Assembly (NCBI GenBank): GCA_963759175.1
Contig: CAVWXP010000015.1
Coordinates: forward strand, 1-64,000
Direction: 5' to 3'
Origin: SZUA-442 sp963759175
Lineage (GTDB): Bacteria > Actinomycetota > Acidimicrobiia > Spongiisociales > UBA5794
Length of the DNA: 64,000 bases
In this document: in pieces, positions 52,468 to 62,294 of the stretch
How positions within the stretch are numbered: the stretch's first letter is position 1
How the letters are laid out: the number at the start of each line of letters is the position of its first letter
Notes under the pieces: model-generated
The model's database searches: none
What the model saw: only the letters and a program-made list of their open reading frames with translations
What the model was told of the DNA's origin: nothing
Translations under genes and position numbers: made by a program

Positions 52468-53973
52468 ATGACCCATGACGCCCTCACGAGCCTCGAACCC
52501 GGCATGCCGATCGTATGGGGAGGGAACCGCGTCACCCATGTGCCCGCGGACCTCGCCGATGTCTTCGTCGAGGGCGATCGACTCATCGTGATGCAGCACA
52601 ACGGCGATCTGCTCCACATCCCGTCCGACGTGGCTGCGATCGCCAGCGATGCCGTTGGTGCCGCCGATCGTGCGTTCGCATCGATGGGTGAGGTGTCGGA
52701 CGACCAGATCACGGCCTTCTACCGGGGCTTCGCGGCCGCCCTCGCCGACGATCGCCGGTTCGCACCGATCGCCGAGGCCAATGCCGCCGACGTCGAACGC
52801 GCACGGGCCAAAGGGCGGTCCGTGACCAGGCTCATCCTCGATGCGTCCATGCGCTCTGCCATGGTGGCCGGCCTCGAGGGATGGGCCGACGCACCCAGCG
52901 GCCGCGGTCGGGTCATCGACACGATCTCCCACGATGGCTGGACCCTCGACCAGGTGGTCGACGGCCTCGGCGTGATCGGCTTCGTGTTCGAAGGGCGCCC
53001 CAACGTCTTCGCCGACGCGACCGGCGTCCTCCGCGGAGGCAACACGGTCGTGTTCCGCATCGGATCCGATGCCCTCGGAACGGCCGAGGCGATCGTCACC
53101 CACGCTCTCCAGCCCGCCCTGGCCGCGAGTGGCCTCCCCGCTGGAGCGGCCTCACTCGTCGCCAGCGCGAGTCGGGCCTCGGCGTGGGCACTCATGGGCG
53201 ACACACGGTTGGCTCTCGCCGTGGCGCGGGGATCGGGTCGTGCCACCTCCCAACTCGGTGCCGTCGCCAGGCAGGCGGGCAATGCCGTGTCGCTCCACGG
53301 CACCGGTGGCGCGTGGATCGTCGCAGGCCCCGACGCCGACGCCACCGACATGGCATCTGCCGTGTACCACTCGCTCGACCGCAAGGTCTGCAACACGCTC
53401 AACACGATATGCATCACGGCCGACCGAGCCGAAGAACTCGTGCCACCGTTCCTCCACGCCCTCACCGCCGCAGGCCAACGTCGGGGCGTCAACCCGAAGC
53501 TCCATGTGGCAGCCTCTTCGATCAGCCACGTCCCGAGCGAGTGGTTCACCACGGTCGTGCCGGTGGCCCGTGCGCAGGGCGCAGTCGATGAACCGATGGC
53601 GGAACCGATCGACGACAGCGACCTCGGGGTCGAGTGGGAGTGGGAGGACAGCCCGGAGGTCACCCTCGTGGTCGTCGAGAGCATCGATGACGCTGTCGAG
53701 CGATTCAACGCCCAGGCACCGAGGTTCGTGGCCTCGTTGATCTCATCGGATGCAGAGGCGCACGACCGGTTCTTCCGCTCGATCGACGCACCGTTCGTCG
53801 GCAACGGCTTCACACGATGGGTCGACGGCCAGTACGCCCTCGACAAACCCGAACTCGGGCTCTCGAACTGGGAGCACGGGCGCCTCTTCGGCCGATCGGG
53901 CATCCTGTCGGGTGACAGCGCCTATTCGGTGCGAATGAGGGTCGACCAGAGCGACCCCGACATCGGTCGGTGA
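52468..53973 (+). CDS. proA: Glutamate-5-semialdehyde dehydrogenase-like, with N-terminal extension
   Basis: 501 residues, about 70 more than most ProA. Core features are GLGVIGFVFEGRPNVFADAT, VLRGGNTVVFRIGSDALGTA, LDRKVCNTLNTICITADRAE (catalytic cysteine), and NGFTRWVDGQYALDKPELGL near the end. The first 60 residues (EPGMPIVWGGNRVTHVPADL) form an added module. The role is NADPH-dependent reduction of glutamyl-5-phosphate in proline synthesis. Because proB is 14 kb away and the signature regions differ slightly from textbook ProA, a related aldehyde dehydrogenase is the alternative. Confidence 0.8.
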   Translation: MTHDALTSLEPGMPIVWGGNRVTHVPADLADVFVEGDRLIVMQHNGDLLHIPSDVAAIASDAVGAADRAFASMGEVSDDQITAFYRGFAAALADDRRFAPIAEANAADVERARAKGRSVTRLILDASMRSAMVAGLEGWADAPSGRGRVIDTISHDGWTLDQVVDGLGVIGFVFEGRPNVFADATGVLRGGNTVVFRIGSDALGTAEAIVTHALQPALAASGLPAGAASLVASASRASAWALMGDTRLALAVARGSGRATSQLGAVARQAGNAVSLHGTGGAWIVAGPDADATDMASAVYHSLDRKVCNTLNTICITADRAEELVPPFLHALTAAGQRRGVNPKLHVAASSISHVPSEWFTTVVPVARAQGAVDEPMAEPIDDSDLGVEWEWEDSPEVTLVVVESIDDAVERFNAQAPRFVASLISSDAEAHDRFFRSIDAPFVGNGFTRWVDGQYALDKPELGLSNWEHGRLFGRSGILSGDSAYSVRMRVDQSDPDIGR

Positions 53974-54048
53974 CCCTGACGGTCACCGAATCGTGTGAAT
54001 CGGCACGCCGTCATCGAGCCACTACCCTTGCGCGTCGCGAGGAGATCG

Positions 54049-56787
54049 ATGGCGAGCTACGACTTTCGGGAGATCGAGGACCGCTGGCAGCGGACCTGGG
54101 ACAAGGACGGGATCCATCGCGTCCCGAATCCCGGCGATGCGGACTTCGATGACACGAAGCCGAAGAAATACATCCTCGACATGTTCCCGTACCCGTCCGG
54201 TGCAGGACTCCACGTCGGCCACCCCCTCGGTTACATCGGGACCGACATCTACAGCCGATACCACCGGATGCGGGGCCACAATGTCCTGCATCCGATGGGC
54301 TTCGACGCCTTCGGACTACCGGCTGAGCAGTACGCCGTCGAGACCGGCGTGCATCCGGCGATCACGACGGACCGCAACATCGAGACCTACCGCCGCCAGC
54401 TCAAGGCGTTCGGCTTCTCATACGACTGGGACCGATCGATAGCCACGACCGATCCGGACTACTTCAAGTGGACCCAGTGGATCTTCCTCCAACTCTTCGG
54501 TGCATGGTTCGACGATGACCAGCAACGGGCACGGCCCATCGCCGAGTTGGTCGAGGAACTCGAGGAGGGCCACCGTGCCGCCGATGGCGTGATGTGGCAG
54601 AACCTGCCCGCAGCCGACCGTGCCCGCTACCTCGACAGCCAACGCCTCGCCTACATCGATGAGGTACCGGTCAACTGGTGTCCCGCTCTCGGCACGGTGC
54701 TCGCCAACGAGGAGGTCACCGCCGAGGGTCGTTCCGAACGTGGCGATCACGCCGTGTATCGCAGGCCGTTGCGCCAATGGATGCTGCGCATCACAGCCTA
54801 TGCGGACCGTCTCTTGGACGAGTTGGACTCGGTCGACTGGCCGGTGTCGGTCAAACAGATGCAACGAAACTGGATCGGGCGATCCGAAGGTGCCCACATC
54901 GTGTTCGAGGTGGAGGGCCATGTCGAACCGATCCGAGTGTTCACCACCCGTCCCGACACCGTCTTCGGTGCCACCTACATGGTCCTCGCTCCCGAGCATC
55001 CACTCGTGGACGACATCTCGCCCGAGGCCTGGCCGGGGGGAACCCACGCCTCGTGGACGCTCGGCATCGCCAACCCCCGCGACGCCGTGGGTGCCTACCG
55101 GCTCGCAACATCCCGTAAATCCGAACGTGATCGTCAGGCCGAGGACCGGGAGAAGACGGGTGTGTTCACCGGCGCGTTCGCCATCAACCCGCTCAACGGC
55201 GACCGGATCCCGATCTTCGTGGCCGACTACGTCCTCATGGGGTATGGCACCGGGGCGATCATGGCGGTACCCGGCCAGGACCAGCGCGACTGGGAGTTCG
55301 CCGAGACCTTCGAGCTCCCCATCGTGCGTACCGTCCAACCACCGAACGACTTCGACGGCGACGCCTATACCGGGGAGGGTCCCGCCATCAATTCGGGCTT
55401 CCTCGACGGTCTCGACATCGACGACGCCAAGGCCCGCATCATCCAATGGCTCCAGATCAACGGCCACGGCGAGGGGACGATCACCTACAAGCTGCGTGAC
55501 TGGTTGTTCTCCCGCCAGCGCTACTGGGGTGAACCGATTCCCATCCTGCACGGGCCCGACGGGCAGCTCAAGGCGGTACCCGAGGCCGATCTGCCGCTCG
55601 AGCTCCCCGAGGTCGACGACTACAGGCCGCATGCATCCGACGACGAGCACGCCGATCCGACCCCTGCCCTCGATCGAGCCTCGGACGAGTGGAAACACGT
55701 CGAGATCGATGGCGTCACCTACACCAGGGAACTCAACACGATGCCCCAGTGGGCGGGGTCGTGCTGGTACTACCTGCGGTTCATGGACCCGTCCAACCCG
55801 TCGGTGATCGTCGCCCCCGAGGTCGAGCGCTACTGGATGGGGGAGCGCGGCGTCGACCTGTACGTCGGTGGCGTCGAGCACGCCGTGCTGCATCTTCTCT
55901 ACGCCCGGTTCTGGCACAAGGTGCTCCATGACCTCGGACATGTGCACACGCCAGAGCCCTTCGCCCGGTTGTTCAACCAGGGCTACATCCTCGCCGACGC
56001 CTTCCAGGATGCACGCGGTGTCTACGTGGAGGCCTCCGACGTCGTCGAGGTCGATGGTCGCCACGAGTTCGAGGGTCAGCCCGTCACCCGTGTCTACGGC
56101 AAGATGGGCAAGTCGCTCAAGAACTCGGTGAACCCTGATGACATCTTCGAGGAGTACGGCGTGGACACGCTGCGTCTGTACGAGATGTTCATGGGTCCGC
56201 TCGACACCTCACGACCCTGGTCGACCCGCGACATCGTCGGCGTCCACCGATTCCTCCAGCGCATGTGGCGGAACTTCATCGACGAGGACACCGACGCCGT
56301 GTTGGTGGGCGACGAACCATCCACGGGTGAGCTCCAGGTGCTGTTGCACCGCACCGTCGAGGCCGTGACACGTGACATGGAGCACCTCCAGTTCAACACC
56401 GCGGTTGCACGGCTGTTCGAGCTCAACAATGCCCTCGTCGCCGAGTCCCTCGTCCCCGCTGACATTGCATCCGTGTTCCCGCGGCTCCTGGCGCCGCTCG
56501 CCCCACACATCTGTGAGGAGCTGTGGCATCGCATGGGCAAGGACGGCTCGATCGTCACGGCGCCGTGGCCCGACTTCGATGTGGACCTCATCACGGAGGA
56601 GACCACGACGATGGTCGTGCAGATCAACGGCAAGGTGCGTGATCGGATCGAGGTCCCGGTGTCGATCACCGAGGACGAGGCCGTTGCGATCGCCCTCGCC
56701 TCCGAGCGCGTCCAGGCACACACCGGCGGTGCCGAGCCCCGCAAGGTGATCGCCCGCCTCCCGAACGTGGTCAGCCTGGTCGTGTGA
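54049..56787 (+). CDS. leuS: Leucyl-tRNA synthetase
   Basis: 912 residues of the class I synthetase. HIGH appears in DMFPYPSGAGLHVGHPLGYI, the editing domain includes TTRPDTVFGATYMVLAPEHP, and KMSKS reads KMGKSLKNSVNPD. ATG 54049 is preceded by GAGGAG. The stop overlaps the GTG of the next gene (GTGA at 56784-56787). Confidence 0.97.
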   Translation: MASYDFREIEDRWQRTWDKDGIHRVPNPGDADFDDTKPKKYILDMFPYPSGAGLHVGHPLGYIGTDIYSRYHRMRGHNVLHPMGFDAFGLPAEQYAVETGVHPAITTDRNIETYRRQLKAFGFSYDWDRSIATTDPDYFKWTQWIFLQLFGAWFDDDQQRARPIAELVEELEEGHRAADGVMWQNLPAADRARYLDSQRLAYIDEVPVNWCPALGTVLANEEVTAEGRSERGDHAVYRRPLRQWMLRITAYADRLLDELDSVDWPVSVKQMQRNWIGRSEGAHIVFEVEGHVEPIRVFTTRPDTVFGATYMVLAPEHPLVDDISPEAWPGGTHASWTLGIANPRDAVGAYRLATSRKSERDRQAEDREKTGVFTGAFAINPLNGDRIPIFVADYVLMGYGTGAIMAVPGQDQRDWEFAETFELPIVRTVQPPNDFDGDAYTGEGPAINSGFLDGLDIDDAKARIIQWLQINGHGEGTITYKLRDWLFSRQRYWGEPIPILHGPDGQLKAVPEADLPLELPEVDDYRPHASDDEHADPTPALDRASDEWKHVEIDGVTYTRELNTMPQWAGSCWYYLRFMDPSNPSVIVAPEVERYWMGERGVDLYVGGVEHAVLHLLYARFWHKVLHDLGHVHTPEPFARLFNQGYILADAFQDARGVYVEASDVVEVDGRHEFEGQPVTRVYGKMGKSLKNSVNPDDIFEEYGVDTLRLYEMFMGPLDTSRPWSTRDIVGVHRFLQRMWRNFIDEDTDAVLVGDEPSTGELQVLLHRTVEAVTRDMEHLQFNTAVARLFELNNALVAESLVPADIASVFPRLLAPLAPHICEELWHRMGKDGSIVTAPWPDFDVDLITEETTTMVVQINGKVRDRIEVPVSITEDEAVAIALASERVQAHTGGAEPRKVIARLPNVVSLVV

Positions 56788-57173
56788 TCGCCTCGGCTGC
56801 CCGGGTGTGCGCACGATCGGCATTGGACCGTTCCCTGATCGAAGTGGAAGGGGTGGTGTTCCGCCCGATGCCGCGCCTCATGGTCCTCGTGACCGGCGCA
56901 CGAGCGGCGGCCATGACCCTCGGGCCGTTCGTGTTCGTGCGGCCCGACCTGTTCGATGCGGTCGTCGCCGGGCAACACGCCGAGCTGGTCGCCCACGAGT
57001 TGATCCATGTCCGGCAGTGGCGGTCCGTCGGCGTGCTGGGATTCCTCGGAGGCTATCTCGGTGACTACCTGCGGCTCCGCCTCCTCGGCCTCGGCCATGA
57101 CGACGCGTATCGGCGCATCGGCTACGAGTGGGAGGCCTACGCCGAGGCGCACCATATCGTTCAGGCCCCATGA
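56784..57173 (+). CDS. Small HExxH metallopeptidase-like protein
   Basis: 129 residues with AELVAHELIHVRQWRSVGVL, an HExxH motif of the DUF4157-like type, and a second half YLGDYLRLRLLGLGHDDAYR ending in EWEAYAEAHHIVQ, where the acidic residue could be the third zinc ligand. No signal peptide. It is coupled to leuS by GTGA and to the next gene by ATGA. Function unknown; the zinc role is inferred from the motif. Confidence 0.6.
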   Translation: MIASAARVCARSALDRSLIEVEGVVFRPMPRLMVLVTGARAAAMTLGPFVFVRPDLFDAVVAGQHAELVAHELIHVRQWRSVGVLGFLGGYLGDYLRLRLLGLGHDDAYRRIGYEWEAYAEAHHIVQAP

Positions 57174-57967
57174 TGGAGTCCTCAGCACCGCCCCAACCGC
57201 CTCCGGGATACCTCCCCGTCGCCAACTGGAGGTATCGCGACGTCATAGCCGCCTTCTTCGCCGGCCTGGCAGGGTCGCTCATCGTGACGGTGGCCGTCAT
57301 CGCCATGGGGCAGGATCCGTTGGATCCCATGCCGTTCGCCCTCATCTTCGGGGGCCAGGCGGCAGCCTCATTCGCTGTCGTGTGGTACCTGTCCCGAAGC
57401 CGCGGGTCGGGCTCGCTCGCTGCCGACGTCGGGTTGATCATCCGTGGCAAGGACTGGTGGGGTGTTCCTGCCGGCATGGTCCTCCAGATCGTCATCGCCC
57501 TCATGACGGCCCCCCTCATCATCCTGGTGTTCGGGGACGAGCCGCCCGAGCAGGCGGTGTCGGAGATCGCAGGGACGTCGGACACGCTCATCGAGCAGCT
57601 CCTCATCGTGATCGCCGTCGCCGTCGCCGCCCCCATCATCGAGGAAGTCATCTTCCGGGGAATGCTGTTGTCGGCATTACGGCGGTCCCTCGGGGCGTGG
57701 CCCTCGATCCTGATCTCGGCCGCTGCGTTCGCCAGCATCCACCTCGTCGATCCGAATGCCATCGCCGTCGTGCCCGGGTTGTTCCTCCTCGGAGTCGTCC
57801 TCGCCTGGGTGGCGCTTCGGCGCGGCGACCTTTCGATGCCCATCGCCCTCCACAGCGGGATCAACCTGTTGGCGGCGATCTCGCTCGTATGGGGTGACCA
57901 GATCCTCGAGTGGTCTGAGGAGCAACTCGAGCAGATCGAAGGCGTGATCCACTTCCTTCCGTTCTGA
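57170..57967 (+). CDS. CPBP-family intramembrane metalloprotease
   Basis: 265 residues with about seven membrane helices. Motif 1 is APIIEEVIFRGMLLSALRRS (EExxxR), and FASIHLVDP and IALHSGINLLAA give the later histidines. CPBP (CAAX-type) proteases cleave prenylated or peptide substrates within the membrane; many bacterial ones act in bacteriocin or stress functions. ATG 57170 overlaps the previous stop. Confidence 0.87.
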   Translation: MMESSAPPQPPPGYLPVANWRYRDVIAAFFAGLAGSLIVTVAVIAMGQDPLDPMPFALIFGGQAAASFAVVWYLSRSRGSGSLAADVGLIIRGKDWWGVPAGMVLQIVIALMTAPLIILVFGDEPPEQAVSEIAGTSDTLIEQLLIVIAVAVAAPIIEEVIFRGMLLSALRRSLGAWPSILISAAAFASIHLVDPNAIAVVPGLFLLGVVLAWVALRRGDLSMPIALHSGINLLAAISLVWGDQILEWSEEQLEQIEGVIHFLPF

Positions 57968-58020
57968 CCACGGTCGCGGCTTTCCACACCCCTTGTCCTC
58001 GGTGGGGATCTCGGGTATGA

Positions 58021-58596
58021 ATGCAGTGCGGCGCGGTGTGGGATGGCTTCGTGCGCGCATCCACCAATCTCGCTGTGACGGTGATCGGTCTCGCCCTGCT
58101 GGTGGTCGTCGGGGGCGTGGCGTGGTTCGGGCTCGGGAGCGACGCGGCTCCGCCCGTCGATCAGGGTGCCCTCGTCTCGACGGACGAGCCAGCTGTCATC
58201 GCGGTCCACGTGTCCGGGGCTGTGCGGACGCCAGGACTCGTGCGACTCCCAACCGGTAGCCGCGTCGCTGACGCCGTTGCCGCGGCGGGCGGCGCGCTTC
58301 CGGATGCCGACCTGCAGTCGACCAACCTGGCGGCGACCCTGCGCGATGCCGACCACATCGTCGTCACAGCGGTCGGCGACGGAGTAGGGGAGTCCATCTC
58401 CACCGGCATCGACCTCAATCGGTCAGCCGCGCCGGATCTCGAGACCCTCCCCGGTGTCGGCCCGGTACTGGCAGGCCGAATCGTGGCGCACCGCGAGTCG
58501 AATGGCCCGTTCCGCACCGTCGAGGACCTCCTCGACGTTCCGGGCATCGGAGAGGCGAAGCTCGCACAGATGCGCGACGCGATCGCTGCGCCCTGA
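58021..58596 (+). CDS. comEA: Competence protein ComEA, DNA receptor
   Basis: 191 residues: a membrane anchor (LAVTVIGLALLVVVGGVAWF), an SLBB-like domain (VSGAVRTPGLVRLPTGSRVA), and a C-terminal helix-hairpin-helix pair (LETLPGVGPVLAGRIVAHRE, LLDVPGIGEAKLAQMR). It binds incoming double-stranded DNA outside the membrane. The first 15 residues are uncertain: an alternative frame gives MNAVRRGVGWLRA, so the start may be a few codons away. Confidence 0.9.
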   Translation: MQCGAVWDGFVRASTNLAVTVIGLALLVVVGGVAWFGLGSDAAPPVDQGALVSTDEPAVIAVHVSGAVRTPGLVRLPTGSRVADAVAAAGGALPDADLQSTNLAATLRDADHIVVTAVGDGVGESISTGIDLNRSAAPDLETLPGVGPVLAGRIVAHRESNGPFRTVEDLLDVPGIGEAKLAQMRDAIAAP

Positions 58597-58598
58597 CG

Positions 58599-60740
58599 TT
58601 GCGGTCGCTCGCATCGAACATCTCGATCCCTGGCCGCTGGTGCCTCGCTGCGGCGTCGTGTGTGTTCGTTGCCGCCATCGTGCCCTGGTGGTGTGCGTGG
58701 GCGCTCGCAGGCGCGGTGGTAGTTGGCGTGTACCGCCGTGCGCCCGCCGGTGCGGTCGCCCTGGCGTCGCTCGTCGTGATGGGATCGCTCGCTGGGGCCG
58801 CAGCCGACCGTCGGACGTCATCGGTTGCGGCCGAGTCGCTGCCCGAGGGCCGGTTCGATGTCACGGTCGCGATCCGACGCGACCCGGCGCCCCACCGCGG
58901 AGGGTTGGCGATCGGTGTGCCCTCGCGGCTCGATGACGCACCATGGTCCGGGCCCCCGATCGCGATCGGGCCGTTACCCGAAGTGATCGTCGCCGGCGAC
59001 ACCGTCATCGTGACCGGCAGGATCCGGCAGGGCGTCCGGCGGCTCGGCCCGGACCTTGTCGCAGGGATCGTCGATGTCATCGAGGTGCACCACACCGAGC
59101 ACACGAGGAACCCGTTCGTCGGTGGCGGCAACGCCGTACGGCAGCGAGTCCTGTCGACCTTTGCACCACGCGATTCGCCCGATGTGGCGTCCGGCGTCGA
59201 CGAGACAGGTGCGGCGCTCATGGCCGGGTTGCTCGTGGGTGACACGTCTCGGCTTCCGGCCTCCGCGATGGAGGATCTCCGCAGGGCGGGTCTCGCCCAC
59301 TATGTCGCCGTCTCGGGCAGCAACGTCGCACTGTTCCTCGGTGCGTGGTGGATCATCGGCCTGCCGCTTGCGATCCACCCGAGGGTGCGTGCGGTGTTCG
59401 GACTCGCGGGCCTCGTCGTGTTCGTGGTGGCGACCCGATGGGAGCCGTCCGTCGTACGGGCCAGTGTGATGGCGGGCTCCCTCCTCATCGGAGGACTGAT
59501 CGGTCTCCCGATGGATCCGTGGATGGCACTGGGGCTGGCCGTGACGGTGCTCGTGCTGGCATCGGCCAACCTTGCGACGTCGGTCGGATTCCTCCTGTCC
59601 GTCCTCGCGACCGGTGGTGTGCTCTTCGGCGTGCACCTCGTCCGGCATCGCAGACCGACATGGTTGTGGACACCCCTCGGGGCCACGGTTGGTGCCCAGA
59701 TCGCCGTTGCCCCCCTGATCCTCGCAGTCTTCGGCTCCATCCCCCTGGTGGCGCCGATCTCGAACCTCCTTGCGGCGCCGCTCGTCACCGTTGCGACCAT
59801 CGTGGGCATCACCGCCGTCGTGGTGCCCGTGCCACCGATCGTGGACGTTGCCGTCGTGTGTGCCGACGCTGTGCTGGCTCTCGCCGCGGTGAGTGCCAAC
59901 GGTCCCCAGTTGGGCGTCGTGGGAGCGCTCGGGACCCTCGGACTCGGCATGATGGCGACGCACCGCGCGACGCGACCGCTCGGTCTCGCCGCGGTGGGCA
60001 TCGTCGTTGTCGTCGCCGCAACGGGTGCACCGACATGGCCCTCCGTACCAACCGCAATCGTCCTCGATGTCGGTCAGGGCGACGCGATCGTGCTTCAGGA
60101 CCCGTCGGGCGCCGCGGTGCTCATCGATGGTGGGCGCGATCCGCGCGTCCTCGATCGGGCGCTTCGGCGCAACGGCGTGCGTGTCCTCGACCTCGTGGTG
60201 GTGACCCATGCCGACAGCGACCACGTGGGAGGCTTGATCGAGCTCATCCGCCACGGTGAGGTACGCGCCGTGTGGATCCCGGACTTCGTCGATGTCGCCG
60301 GTCTCATGGGTGATGCGGTCGCTGCCGCCGAGGCACGTTCCATACCCGTGACGAGGGTCGGGCGCGGAACGATGGCGACGCTCGGTGTGTATCAGTTGAG
60401 CGTGGTTTCGCCCCATCGACGGTTCAAGGCGGAGAACGACGGCTCCGTTGCACTCCTCGCCACCGCAGGGAAGACCTTCCTCGCCCCCGGCGACATCGGC
60501 GAGGTCGCCCAACGCGAGCTACCCGACCTGCGCCCCGACGTGATGGTCGTGCCGCACCACGGGTCGGCAACGACCGATACTGCGTGGTTGGCGCGCACTG
60601 TGGGCCCCGTCGCGGTGTTGTCGTACGGCGTGAACTCGTTCGGCCACCCAGCCCCCCAGGTCGTCGATGTGCTCGAAGGCCTCGATGTCACGGTCCTCCA
60701 CACCTATCGCGACGGCGATGTCGCGATACCGCTCGGGTGA
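58599..60740 (+). CDS. comEC: ComEC/Rec2 DNA uptake channel
   Basis: 713 residues. N-terminal helices and a periplasmic OB-like region precede the competence domain (GLAHYVAVSGSNVALFLGAW). A further series of membrane segments and a metallo-beta-lactamase-like C-terminus follow, with LDVGQGDAIVLQDPSGAAVL, VVTHADSDHVGG and DVMVVPHHGSATTDT. It passes single-stranded DNA into the cell. TTG 58599 lies two bases after the comEA stop. With comEA it implies natural competence, though no pilus genes are in view. Confidence 0.93.
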   Translation: MRSLASNISIPGRWCLAAASCVFVAAIVPWWCAWALAGAVVVGVYRRAPAGAVALASLVVMGSLAGAAADRRTSSVAAESLPEGRFDVTVAIRRDPAPHRGGLAIGVPSRLDDAPWSGPPIAIGPLPEVIVAGDTVIVTGRIRQGVRRLGPDLVAGIVDVIEVHHTEHTRNPFVGGGNAVRQRVLSTFAPRDSPDVASGVDETGAALMAGLLVGDTSRLPASAMEDLRRAGLAHYVAVSGSNVALFLGAWWIIGLPLAIHPRVRAVFGLAGLVVFVVATRWEPSVVRASVMAGSLLIGGLIGLPMDPWMALGLAVTVLVLASANLATSVGFLLSVLATGGVLFGVHLVRHRRPTWLWTPLGATVGAQIAVAPLILAVFGSIPLVAPISNLLAAPLVTVATIVGITAVVVPVPPIVDVAVVCADAVLALAAVSANGPQLGVVGALGTLGLGMMATHRATRPLGLAAVGIVVVVAATGAPTWPSVPTAIVLDVGQGDAIVLQDPSGAAVLIDGGRDPRVLDRALRRNGVRVLDLVVVTHADSDHVGGLIELIRHGEVRAVWIPDFVDVAGLMGDAVAAAEARSIPVTRVGRGTMATLGVYQLSVVSPHRRFKAENDGSVALLATAGKTFLAPGDIGEVAQRELPDLRPDVMVVPHHGSATTDTAWLARTVGPVAVLSYGVNSFGHPAPQVVDVLEGLDVTVLHTYRDGDVAIPLG

Positions 60741-60782
60741 CCCGGAACGGTGCAGGTCACCACCCCCGGCTACATTGCCCCC

Positions 60783-61757
60783 ATGGGTTGGCACGCCGTC
60801 ATCGGACCACGCGAAGCAGGTCCCTCTGAACGCGAGGCGATGCTCGAGGAGGCGTTGCGCCTCCTCGGTGCCGACGGTGTCGATGATCCGCAGCGCATCG
60901 ACGTGCCAGCGAAGGGAACCTCGAGCGAGGATGGCGCCTCACTCCGGGAGCCCGTCGCCGCGATCGTGCCCGCTCTCCAGTCCGGATCGCTGTTCGGGGG
61001 TGCCCCCGGTGTCGCCGTCGTCGATGCCCAGTCGCTCCTGGCATCGGAGGTCCACACGATCGTGGAGCTCCTCGCCGCGTCTGACCCTGCCCAATCCTCG
61101 GCCGTGTTCATCGTGGCGGGAACACTGCCGGCGGCCATCAGGAAGGCACTGACTGGCGAGACGATCTCCGTCAAGGCGATCTCCGAACGTGACGCCGCGG
61201 CTTGGCTGACCGATGAAGCCAAGCGTCGCGGTCTGCGGATCGACCAGGGTGCGCGCACGGAACTCCTCCATCGCTTCGGTTCCGACACGTCGGCCATGAA
61301 GCGTGCACTCGACCAGCTCGCGATGGCCGGGTCGGCGATCACGGCTGCCGACGTCCACGATCGGTTCACGAACCGGCCCGACGAGCCCATGTGGTTCCTC
61401 GGCGATGCGATCATGGACGGTGATCAGGCACAGGCCCTGCGACGCCTGGCCGACTTCCTCCACCACCAGCACCCGTTGGTGCTGCTCTCGTACCTCGAGG
61501 GGGAGGTCCGGAAACGCTCGCTCGCGGCCGTCGCCACCGACTACGACACCTTTGCGAGCTGGGCCGGGGGGAATCCGAACAGCTACGCGACGAAGAAGAT
61601 CTGGCAGGCGCGCACGAGGGCGACGGGAGATGCTCTCGCCCAGTGCGTGCGTGCCATTGCCAGGGCCGACCTGACGTTGAAGACCGAGGCCGAAGCGGTC
61701 CACCGGGTCACGCTCGAACGCCTCACGGTCGCGATGTGCCGTTGGATGGGCACGTAG
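60783..61757 (+). CDS. holA: DNA polymerase III delta subunit
   Basis: 324 residues from ATG 60783 (the frame is open to 60750). The AAA+-like delta fold is recognisable from SLFGGAPGVAVVDAQSLLAS, LLHRFGSDTSAMKRALDQLA and the C-terminal DLTLKTEAEAVHRVTLERLT. It opens the sliding clamp during loading. It follows comEC by 42 bases, a near-universal order in actinobacteria. Confidence 0.92.
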   Translation: MGWHAVIGPREAGPSEREAMLEEALRLLGADGVDDPQRIDVPAKGTSSEDGASLREPVAAIVPALQSGSLFGGAPGVAVVDAQSLLASEVHTIVELLAASDPAQSSAVFIVAGTLPAAIRKALTGETISVKAISERDAAAWLTDEAKRRGLRIDQGARTELLHRFGSDTSAMKRALDQLAMAGSAITAADVHDRFTNRPDEPMWFLGDAIMDGDQAQALRRLADFLHHQHPLVLLSYLEGEVRKRSLAAVATDYDTFASWAGGNPNSYATKKIWQARTRATGDALAQCVRAIARADLTLKTEAEAVHRVTLERLTVAMCRWMGT

Positions 61758-61807
61758 CGCCGCGGCTTCCGGACCTCGATGATCGGTTCGGAGGGAAGGT
61801 GCCTGCT

Positions 61808-62284
61808 TCAGGCGTGCGGCTTCACCGACGTCACGGTGTAGGTGAACGTGCCGCCGGGCGCTTCGTACGTCACGATGTCACCTGCCCTGGCCCCCATCAG
61901 TGCCGCACCGAGGGGGCTGTCAGGGGAGGCGAGCAGCATGCCCGGGAGCTTGTTCTCGGCTGGGGCGACGAAGAATTCGAGCTCGTCGCCGTCGTCGTCG
62001 ACCACGGTGGCGACCGTTCCCACGGCGATGACCCCGGAGTCGTCCGCCTCGATGATGCGGGCGTTGTGGATCGTGTGCTTGAGCTGGCGGATCCGGGCCT
62101 CCATGAGGCCCTGGTCGTTCTTCGCCGTGTCGTACTCGGAGTTCTCCTTGAGATCCCCGTGACTGCGCGCCTCGGCAATCCGATGCACGATCTCATCGCG
62201 ACCCGTGGTCGTGAGATGGGCGAGCTCGTCCTCGAGCTTGCGGAGCGCCGCCGGCGTGAGCCAGGTGCCGTCGTTGTCGGTCAT
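61808..62284 (-). CDS. greA: Transcription elongation factor GreA
   Basis: 158 residues. The N-terminal coiled coil has EARSHGDLKENSEYDTAKND with the acidic tip residues that reach the polymerase active site, and the C-terminal domain contains SPLGAALMGARAGDIVTYEA. It rescues backtracked RNA polymerase. It lies ten bases after the rpsT stop on the same strand, so the two form an operon. Confidence 0.95.
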   Translation of the reverse strand: MTDNDGTWLTPAALRKLEDELAHLTTTGRDEIVHRIAEARSHGDLKENSEYDTAKNDQGLMEARIRQLKHTIHNARIIEADDSGVIAVGTVATVVDDDGDELEFFVAPAENKLPGMLLASPDSPLGAALMGARAGDIVTYEAPGGTFTYTVTSVKPHA

Positions 62285-62294
62285 GGTGAGGCGA

